DNA from: Dryas octopetala
Taxonomy: Eukaryota; Streptophyta; Magnoliopsida; Rosales; Rosaceae
Assembly (NCBI GenBank): GCA_963921425.1
Contig: OY992839.1
Location: 7,481,409 to 7,545,408 of the forward strand
Reading direction: 5' to 3'
DNA: 64,000 nt
The position numbers and the translations under genes were made by a program. Shown here in pieces: positions 55,501 through 64,000 of the stretch. Every line of letters begins with the position of its first letter. Within the stretch, counting starts at the first letter, position 1. Below the pieces are notes generated by a model. It was not told where the DNA came from. It saw only the letters and a program-made list of their open reading frames with translations, and made no database searches.

Positions 55501-58199
55501 GGGAAGGCGTTGCTGATAAGTCGCGGTTCAACAATGTTTATGTGAAGAATCTATCAGAAGCAACTACTGAGGAAGACTTGAATAAACTATTTAGTGAATT
55601 TGGAACAATCACAAGCATAGTGGTGATGCGGGATGCAGATGGAAAATCAAAGTGCTTTGGGTTTGTCAACTTTGAAAATGCAGATGATGCTGCTAGATCT
55701 GTTGAGGCTCTGAATGGAAAGAAAATTGATGATAAGGAGTGGTATGTCGGGAAGGCCCAAAAGAAGTCTGAAAGGGAAAATGAATTGAAACAACGATTTG
55801 AACAGAGTATGAAAGAGGCAGCAGACAAATATCAAGGGGCAAACTTGTATGTTAAAAATTTAGATGATAGCATAGCTGATGATAGACTCAGGGAGCTGTT
55901 CTCTCCATATGGGACGATTACCTCATGCAAGGTCTGTAGCCCCTGTTTTAGTTATTAAAGCACCTGTGTCAAAAGCATCCTTCATTATGTTTTGGTATGG
56001 CCTCACAAAAACTTTTCTTCTTGACATGTGAGCAGGTCATGCGAGACCCTAATGGAATTAGTAGGGGATCAGGTTTTGTTGCATTCTCAACTCCTGAGGA
56101 GGCAAATAGAGCTGTAAGTTGATTTATTATATGAATTAATAGGGAATGCTTCTATTACCATGCTCCACATTGCTATTTCATTACAGCGCTATAAAATTTT
56201 TAATGAAAAACTTATTCTTGTATAAAGTTAACAAAAAGTACATATATGATATAAAAAAAAGAACAAAAAAATAGTATCTTACTGCCATGGCCATGGAAGT
56301 GAGTCATGCCTGCTCTCATCTACAACCAGAAAAAAAATTTAGGCCTAGTATTTACGGGTATCTTTAGAATGTTGGGAGTGTTGTGAGTAATGTGTTTTAT
56401 TTTTTCCTTAAAATATGTGGTCGGTGAAAAAATTAGGTGGTAGGATGAGCAGGATGAAGGATAGGAATAGAAACACTCTTAAAAATAGCACTTAATGTTT
56501 TTCGTTGTCAATAAAGATATAAGTTTTTTTCTTTTTGGTTTGGTAGCTCTTGGAGATGAATGGCAAAATGATTGTAAGCAAACCTCTCTATGTTGCACTT
56601 GCACAACGAAAAGAAGACAGAAGAGCAAGGTTGCAGGTATGTCTTTTATTGATCCTCCAACCAAACAAACTTTAAGTTTGGCCACATCAGTTGATAAATA
56701 ACTCTAATTTATGCAATGAGTTATTTTTCTACAAGAGTGTCAATGTGGGTTGAAGACACAAAGCATACTAAAAGATATTTATCCTGCTTAACTCTGGTTG
56801 CACTCTGTTGTTTCATTGTTTCTTGTTAGAGCCATTGTTTGAATATTGATTATTCGGTATTGTTACGTGTTATGTACTGCTTGCACAGGCTCAGTTTTCT
56901 CAGATGCGGCCAGTTGCAATGGCACCTTCAGTCGCCCCTCGTATGCCAATGTACCCTCCTGGTGGCCCAGGTCTTGGACAACAAATTTTCTATGGTCAAG
57001 GCCCACCTGCTATCATTCCCTCCCAGGTAACCAGCAATTTCATTCTTTTTACAGTTTAACTTTTTTTTATCCTCGTGTGGCAGTCTTTTTTTTTGGGGGG
57101 GGGGGGTGGGGATAAGACATTTAACAGTCAAAATTATACAATGTTTTCATTTCCGAGTATTTTGTTTATTATCACTGCTTTCAGATATTTATTAGTTTGA
57201 GTTATATGCTTGCATTATTTGGATACAGATTTACAAACCCAGTAATGTTGCCTAATTCCCTTGGAATTTTTTTCTTTGTAGCCTGGATTTGGATATCAGC
57301 AGCAGCTTGTTCCTGGTATGAGGCCTGGCGGGGCTCCTATGCCAAATTTCTTTGTGCCAATGGTTCAGCAGGGCCAGCAAGGGCAGCGCCCTGGTGGCAG
57401 GCGTGCAGGTGGTGTCCAGCAAAACCAGCAACAAGTTCCGTTAATGCAGCAACAGGTTAGATGCTTCCAAGGAGGCGTGTCATCTCTCTCTCTCTTCTCA
57501 TTTCCATATAGTCATTGGTATTTAGATTTGTTGACATACTTTGTGATGGCTTCTTAATCACAGATGCTTCCAAGGGGGCGTGTCTACCGTTACCCTTCTG
57601 GACGCGGTTTACCTGATGTTCCCATGCCTGGTGTTGCGGGAGGAATGTTTTCTGTTCCATATGACATGGGCGGCATGCCGATGCGTGATGCACCACTGTC
57701 TCAGCCACTTCCAATAGGGGCTTTGGCTACTGCTCTTGCAAATGCTTCACCAGAGCAGCAAAGAACGGTATGCTTTTGAACTTTTTTTTTACTTACCCAA
57801 TTGTATTCATTGTTCTGATAATACACAAATAGCTGTTTATGATGTAACAACTGCCATTCCTATAAATATAGTTATCATATGCTTTTTGTATGTTATCTTA
57901 ACTTGTTTAGCATGCCTATTATTAAATTGAGTCTGATGGGTGGAAATTTGTAGATGCTGGGTGAGAGTCTTTACCCACAAGTGGAACAGCTGGAACCCGA
58001 AAATGCTGCCAAGGTTACAGGCATGCTTCTGGAGATGGATCAGACTGAGGTTCTGCATTTGCTTGAGTCACCTGAAGCTTTGAAAGCAAAGGTAGCCGAG
58101 GCTATGGAAGTTCTGAGGAATGTTGCTCAGCAGCAGCAAGCTGGCAATGCCGCTGATCAACTGGGCTCGTTGTCGCTCAACGACAACATAGTTTCGTGA
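52572..58199 (+). CDS. PABP: cytoplasmic poly(A)-binding protein
   Basis: Nine exons with GT-AG junctions in consistent phase: 52572-52818, 55067-55185, 55275-55931, 56036-56113, 56547-56636, 56889-57026, 57282-57455, 57564-57767, 57954-58199. They encode 650 residues. Four RRMs lie at about 30-107, 117-195, 208-285 and 311-388, each with RNP2/RNP1 motifs ([56 protein letters not shown]). A Pro/Gln/Gly-rich linker follows, then the MLLE (PABC) domain near 555-632 ([27 protein letters not shown]), which binds PAM2 peptides. It coats mRNA poly(A) tails and aids translation through eIF4G. It resembles Arabidopsis PAB2/4/8; which one is not resolved. Intron 1 (2.2 kb) holds a MITE. Confidence 0.96.
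54537..54956. mobile_element. hAT-type MITE in PABP intron 1
   Basis: 420 bp bounded by the inverted repeats TAGGGGTGGGCA and TGCCCATCCCTA. The flanks ATAGAGTA and ATAGAGAT agree at six of eight bases, consistent with an old 8-bp target duplication. It is non-coding and lies far from the splice sites. Confidence 0.75.
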
Positions 58200-58880
58200 G
58201 GCTTTAATTGCGGTTTTTTTTGTGTTTTTTAACGATGGGTTCAGACTATTTTAGTCTTGAGTTGGATAGTTTGAAAAGTTTCTCTTATCTTGAGTAGGTA
58301 CCCTCGTTTTGGTTTGTTCTATTTTTAATTTTATTTTGGGATTGTGACTATTATAAATATTTCTATGCACTGCTGTTGCTTTCCATAATTTTGGGTGCTA
58401 AGAAGTGTTATTTCCTGGGAAAATTTGTTGCGGCCAGAGCAAACGTACAGCACTTAGCTTTGAACACATTGCTCACCCGCACAATTTGCTCTGGTCCTAA
58501 CAATTTCACCCTTGAAATTAGCATTTCCTAAAATGCCTGGATTTGCTGTGTTTTTTTATGGTCGAAAACGTGAAATGCTTTTGCAACATGGTGAAGAAAA
58601 ATACTAGTAGATTGTTGTCTAATATGGCATTAGAGCTTTACTTGTAGGAGGTCTAACATTGAAAACTACGTCAATCCCCACTTCTCTGTTGCTTTGCAAG
58701 GTGCAGACGTGAGGTTTAATTTGGTACAACATTAAATACCATCTTCTTACCCAAGCCCTTCTTTTGTAAATAGATCACTGATGTTGCTACTAATTCCTAT
58801 CAAGTACTGCACAAACTAAATATTAAATAGAGATTGAAAAGGCAAAATCAAGGGGTAAATTGGGAGCCAATTAGTCTATT
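58200..58880 (+). other. PABP 3' UTR and downstream flank
   Basis: This follows the TGA at 58197-58199. The first ~200-300 bp should be 3' UTR; no single poly(A) signal stands out. Diverged copies of much of this segment lie at 59808-60450. Confidence 0.55.
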
Positions 58881-59807
58881 CTATTTTTGGGCACTGCCGT
58901 GCCTCTTTTTCATCTCTCACCTAATCTTTTCTCGAGGAAAATCGGAACTTAATAACTGAAAGGTGAAGTAGTTCATCTGAAAATTTGAAGGTCTTTTTAT
59001 TCTTGGAATGTGTTTAATTGTGTGGGTATTCATAATCTGGATTTTCCAGTAGCCCATATTGGTTAAGCTATAATTGGAGTCTCTTCCCCTCTATATAATC
59101 GAGGACCAACCAGAGTTTTTCCATTGTGCGTCTAATTTGGAAAAGCTTGTTCTTAATCCTTGATTTTTAACTAGTGTTGATTACATACATTCTTAGAGAA
59201 TCCTTTCCATAAGGCAAAGTGCTTTGTTTTATTTTTTGATTATCAACTGGTGTTCATGAGGTTTGACTTCATTATCTTCTTCCACAAAAAGAAGATAGGT
59301 GTCACCACTGTATCAAATGATTATATTGACATATAAGTTTGATGTATGATATATTTACTTTTGTTTTTTTACAAAAAAAATGGAGACTTATTTAAAATGT
59401 ATTCTTAGAAACAATTAGTATGACATATCAAGACCTCCTGTAATTTATATGATTTCAAAATTCAAATGCTGTCTCATTTTTTGTATCTAATGAGCAAAAT
59501 ACTAAGATATTGGAGAATCAAACCCAAAAAATGAGATATTGGAGAAAGACTAAATAATTTGAAATAAATTATATTCGGACTTGTCAAAAACAAGGAATAG
59601 CCACCGTGAGACCAATATAAATTACTTACCTCAATGTCCACTCCTTACTTTTTTATTTTCGATCGTTAGCTCGTCAATAAATGATGTGGGTGGAACTTGA
59701 CGAGAATAACTTGACTCGCATGGTCAGAAACTTTTAAGAGAAAAAAAAAAAAAAAAGGTTTGCAGCAGCCAATGCCAGAAGGCCTCTATATGACAACATT
59801 GTTTTTT
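58881..59807. other. intergenic, no gene seen
   Basis: AT-rich sequence separating the PABP 3' flank from its diverged copy. Nothing recognised. Confidence 0.45.
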
Positions 59808-60450
59808 GAGAGTTTAATTGCAGGGACAGATGAGTTGATACAGTTTGAAAAATTAAGTTTCTAGAGTTGATAGATGTTAGTTTTGGTATGTTTAGTTTTT
59901 TAAGTATATATTGAGATTGTGACGTTTATGCATAACTATTTCATAACACATATATTGCTTTTCATATCTTTTTGTGCCAAAAGATGGTGCTAAGAATGTT
60001 ATTTTCAGTGAGAAATTTTTATACGACCAGAGCAATGTTCAACACTTAGGTTTGAGCACATTGATTACATGCATGACTTATGGTCCTAACAATTTTAACT
60101 TTGAAATTAACGTTCTTAAAATATCTGAATTTTTTGTCAACATTATAGAGAGACATAGCAATGAATTAATTGGCAGTTTGGCACATATGCAAATGAATGT
60201 GTTAGCGTGATATTACTTATTCATCCTTTTGACATTTACCATATATTTAATTGGCGCAACATTAAATACCATATACTTCACCAAGATGTGATATCTAACC
60301 CTTCTTTTGTAATTAGACCACTTCGGTTGCTTCTTGCTATTAATTAATTCCGATCAAGTACTGCAGAGACTAAATACTAAGTAGAGATTGAAAAAGCCAA
60401 ATCAAGGAATAAATACTCTTCCCTAGGCAGTTGGGAGCCAATTAGTCTAA
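59808..60450 (+). repeat. diverged copy of the PABP 3' flank
   Basis: Collinear with 58200-58880: GAG.TTTAATTGC, GGGATTGTGACT/GAGATTGTGACG, GGTGCTAAGAA.TGTTATTT, GACCAGAGCAA/GGCCAGAGCAA, GGTCCTAACAATTT, CAACATTAAATACCAT, CAAGTACTGCA, TTGGGAGCCAATTAGTCT. Identity is roughly 70-80% with indels, older than the 5' duplication appears. No PABP coding exon adjoins it. Confidence 0.8.
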
Positions 60451-61355
60451 TCTTTCATTTCTTTAATTATTAAAACCAAACATTTCGTAAAGATTAGTAT
60501 GGATTGGAGAGCTAAACATGCTGCTCTTCACACAGAGATTTGGGAAACCAACATTTTTCTTGCATCAACTAAAGAGAACATTTTTTTTAGTTTTAAAAAT
60601 ATAACCATTTTGTAATGCTCGAATCCAGGGAGATCAAAAGGGAAGAGGGAATTTGAACTTTGGTGTTAACTTTTAAGTGTAGAGATAAATGTTCTCACCA
60701 GTCACCAATAAAAAATCTCATTTGTTGATAAATTTTTTTGGGTATTAATAAAATTTTCCAAATTTAAAATGTTGGAAAAGTTAACTTTCCATACTAGCAG
60801 GGGTCCAATTCGAAAGTTCACTCCTGACAATGGTTGTAATTTGTAAAAATTAATCCGACCACTACACAATGTGCCATGGCCCATGGGGCATATATGACTA
60901 ATCTAAGCTTTCCTAGACTGCATTTTGCATCAAGATGTGGGCTTTAAACCTTTGACTACTGGTGATTACATACTTATGAAATCCACACAAACTTGCCCAA
61001 AGTGATAAAAACCGCAGATAACACAATCCAAGTCCGACAGTCAAACTATGATACCAGTCCTCATTCACGAGCAGCACTTTGAATTCATTAAGACGAACAA
61101 GAAAGGAAGAACAAAGAACAAGGATGATTAAACTAAGGCGAAATATGTGAGTTTATAGACAATTTTGCATAAATATACCCTTCTAATTACTAATTAACAA
61201 ACAATCATATGCACAAACTGAGACAACTCTAATAATAGGATATTTTGAATACCCTTTCTTACATCCATGGAAGTGATGTACAAAACCAGTTCTATATATT
61301 GCTGACGTATACATCTAAAGCTTCATAACAGCCTCAAATAAGACTTGCCTCATCA
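60451..61355. other. intergenic DNA and 3' UTR of the SUD1-like gene
   Basis: No exon was recognised. The last few hundred bases before 61356 are presumably the 3' UTR of the minus-strand gene. Confidence 0.45.
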
Positions 61356-64000
61356 TTAAGCATCATGTCGGTTAGCGGCGGCATGCCTTAGTCGGAGTCC
61401 TACATCAGCTTCTCGGTCATGTAGAATTAAGCCACTGACCTGGAAATTAGAGTCCTGCATTTCTAAGGATGCCCCTACCTCGCTTTGCTTTTCAACAATG
61501 ACTTCTCCAAAGTTATGAAGCCTACGACCAATTAGATACCGGTCATCGCGTATGGAATTGTGTAGGTTGGTGAACCAGACATGGAATCTCTTGGCACAAA
61601 AGCAAAACAGGCTAAAGCAAAGGCATCCCAGCCAGGCAAACCGATAAACTGCTGAGTTAACTACTAATGGGTAACCGAGCACAGGAAATAACCCTCTGGC
61701 AAGTACATAAGGCACGCACAGGGCAGTCAACAACTTCATTATGATTGGGAATACAATCTCGCGAAGCACCCAAAGACCTTGCAGCCTGGAGAAACCGTCT
61801 TCCCTCACCCTTTCAAACTTTATTCGCCAGCTTTCATCCACCAGTGGCATCATGTGATCCAGCATAACCTGCAAAAGCACATAACATTAACAAGCACCAG
61901 CATTAAAGACCCAAGACCCTTATGGATGGAACTTTCACCCCCGCCTCGAAAATAGATAAAGAAGTCCCACAAGATATTATAAGAGTAACAAAAAGCACTC
62001 ACCAGTCTAGTCCATATCTTGAGAAATATAAGGCCCAATGCCCAGTCCTGATAGAGGAGGAATACTGGGCTTTCATCAACAGGCACCCGCATTGGCACAA
62101 TCACCAAAAGCTCAAAGAGCAGCCCAATCAATACTGGAATGACAAAAATCTGGAACATGACAGCAAGTCAGAGTTTGCATGTCAAGCTTGAAATAAAACA
62201 CTAATTTTCAAAGAGTAATAAAACCAAGTGATCCTTACCCATATTGACAACAGCGCAGAACTCTTGAAAACAATGGCACACCACTTCCAGATGTGGCCCA
62301 ACAGAACTGCAACCCTTTTTGTTCTAATATGCTCAATGGAATATCTAATTCCAGCTACAGCAGTCCATATTACATAGCTTCCAATGATGAAAGCATATAA
62401 ATCTAAGAAAAGAAATGGTATAAGTTAAAAATTCTTATCTCAGAAGTAGGAACCAATGTAATCACAAACGAAATTACCATTGCACTTGATGCCATGAGTT
62501 ATAGGGAGAAAAGGAATGACATTGAAAATTGCCCTTCCAAGTGAAGTTGGTACAACTATCAAGGCAGAGTTGAAGACAAGTAAAGTCATCCAAGCCACCA
62601 CCAACAAGAGCACAATGCGAAGCACAAAGCTGTACCTGCTAAAAAAGAGAAGGAAAAAAATGGTGGTGATCAGAAGAGGTAAAACCAATTACGATAATCA
62701 AGAAAACAACATACTATTCAAGATACAAAAAAAAAAAAAAACAAACAAACAAACAAATGATGGCATAATCTAAAATCATGAACTAAGAACAGTTGCATTT
62801 ATGATTTTCTATCTCAAAGTGAAATGCAAACCAAGAAAATTAAGTTCAGTAGCACAGTAAGGACAATTCTTGAAATAAACCCTACTAAAAGATAAGATCT
62901 ATTTATGATATTCAATTTGCAAGGACTATCTCAACTTACTCAGAATCAGATTGTTCATCAGTATCATACTCCTCAGCAACATTTGAGTCCCCTGATGCAA
63001 GAATGCCTCCATTTGGTTCATCAGCACCTGGAAGTGCCACCAACGCCTGATCCTGTACACCCAGTTGAGCCTGTAGTCTATCCTGTCTTCCTGGCTCTGC
63101 ATTTCCATTTTCCTGTCCACCAATGTCCTCAGGTCTAGGCAGTAAGAAATCTGTTAAACCAAGTGCCCAGCCAACTGCCGTAAACCAATAGCGGAGGAGA
63201 GATTTAATTGTTGTCCGTAATTTAAAATGTTCAATCGCAAATGGAATGCATATTTGAAAAAGAAGCATGTCCGCAGGAATTTCAGTAAATGGGTCCGATA
63301 CCCTGCCAAAGAAAAAGATGGTACATGTTAGGAAACAAAATAAAATATCAACAATAAAACTGCAGTTGTGGAACACCACAGAAACATTCAAGGCCATCTT
63401 ACGAGATGTCAAGAGGAAAAATGGAGGGTGCCATCCGCATAGCTAGTTTAACTGGTAAAAACACCAACATCACAATTAAACTCCCATAAACCGCAACAGA
63501 TAACAAAACCCTGCGAGCATGCTTGTGCACAGGATCATCAATAAGATCACGGAAGGGATTGTAGTTTGGATCAGCTGGATCTCTAAGGAAATAAAGAACT
63601 CCATTACGCAGAACCTGCAGACAGAAAACATAGACTAACCAATGTAAAATTGGTGTTTACAAAAGGAAAATTGGCCACTAAAATAAGATGGAAAGAACAA
63701 TACCCCTCGAAGAAGGCTGACGAAAATACTTATTTGTAGCATGTATACAATTCCTACAACCCAATGGACCAGTGAGCTAGCTAAGGGAGAAGCTGAGAAG
63801 AATTGAACCCTATGAGACATGGTCTTCCCAAACATCCTTATAGTACAAACATCTAGCCACCATCCACACATCAACGGAAACACCCCAAGTTCAATGACTA
63901 GAAGGAAAGCAACCTTAATCATGGTCATCAAATGCCTCATTGCTGCCAAGAACTGCCTGAAGAGAGATGGAATTGTCTCTGCCATAGAAGCAATACCATA
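61356..64000 (-). CDS. SUD1: SUD1/CER9 (DOA10/MARCH6-type) E3 ubiquitin ligase, C-terminal part
   Basis: The last seven exons of a gene that continues beyond the right edge: >64000-63704, 63614-63403, 63302-62940, 62635-62478, 62402-62239, 62149-62003, 61868-61356. All junctions are GT-AG with matching phase. The peptide begins within IPSLFRQFLAAMRHL and has many membrane segments (AFLLVIELGVFPLMCGWW, IVLLLVVAWMTLLVF, FVIPVLIGLLFELLVIV, FAWLGCLCFSLFCF). An acidic linker (EEYDTDEQSDSE) and the conserved YLIGRRLHNFGE close to the C-terminus match the DOA10/MARCH6 C-terminal element. The protein is an ER-membrane ligase; the Arabidopsis orthologue affects HMG-CoA reductase and cuticle lipids. 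The RING-CH domain lies outside the window. Identity is strong. Confidence 0.93.

Overview
The window is nuclear DNA from a flowering plant. The evidence is intron-rich plant genes (CBSX, poly(A)-binding protein, SUD1), plant-specific family-1 glycosyltransferases with the PSPG box, a Tat-lineage Ty3/gypsy retrotransposon, plant-type hAT and Mutator MITEs, and AT-rich intergenic DNA with long (CT)n/(GA)n tracts. A eudicot, perhaps a woody rosid, fits best; the species cannot be fixed from sequence alone.

Layout. 1-4.0 kb is AT-rich intergenic DNA with an RNase H-like fragment and a 353-bp tandem duplication that looks perfect. 4.0-22.5 kb is one UDP-glycosyltransferase gene (UGT73 type, minus strand) split by a 17,086-bp Tat-type LTR retrotransposon at 4474-21559. 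The element is flanked by a perfect 5-bp target duplication (CCCAG) and has two nearly identical LTRs. It carries gag, protease, RT, two RNase H domains and integrase in sense, and in its 3' part an antisense region with a plant mobile domain (PMD). 22.6-34.2 kb is gene-free and rich in elements: two inverted copies of one hAT-like family (one complete, with 8-bp target duplication), two CTGCAGTTTC-rich arrays, a small foldback element and several GA/CT microsatellites. 34.2-35.7 kb is a second UGT73-type gene, intact and in the same orientation, so the locus was a tandem UGT pair. 36-43.7 kb has no gene but holds a Mutator-type MITE, a second hAT-type element and a 56-bp minisatellite.

43.9-47.4 kb is a complete seven-exon gene for a chloroplast CBS-pair protein (CBSX1/2 type, minus strand, 236 aa). 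48.0-49.1 kb is a solo LTR of another retroelement family with 5-bp target duplication. 52.6-58.2 kb is a complete nine-exon cytoplasmic poly(A)-binding protein gene (plus strand, 650 aa). Decayed copies of its 5' region (50.3-50.8 kb) and of its 3' flank (59.8-60.5 kb) lie on either side. 61.4-64.0 kb holds the last seven exons of a SUD1/CER9 (DOA10/MARCH6-type) ER ubiquitin ligase gene, which runs off the right edge.

The genes are ordinary independent plant loci, not a pathway cluster, apart from the UGT pair. The most striking point is the young retrotransposon that has split one member of that pair. It also carries an antisense PMD region and a possible captured sequence, and its LTRs hold a 16-bp repeat array that differs by three units between the two ends.
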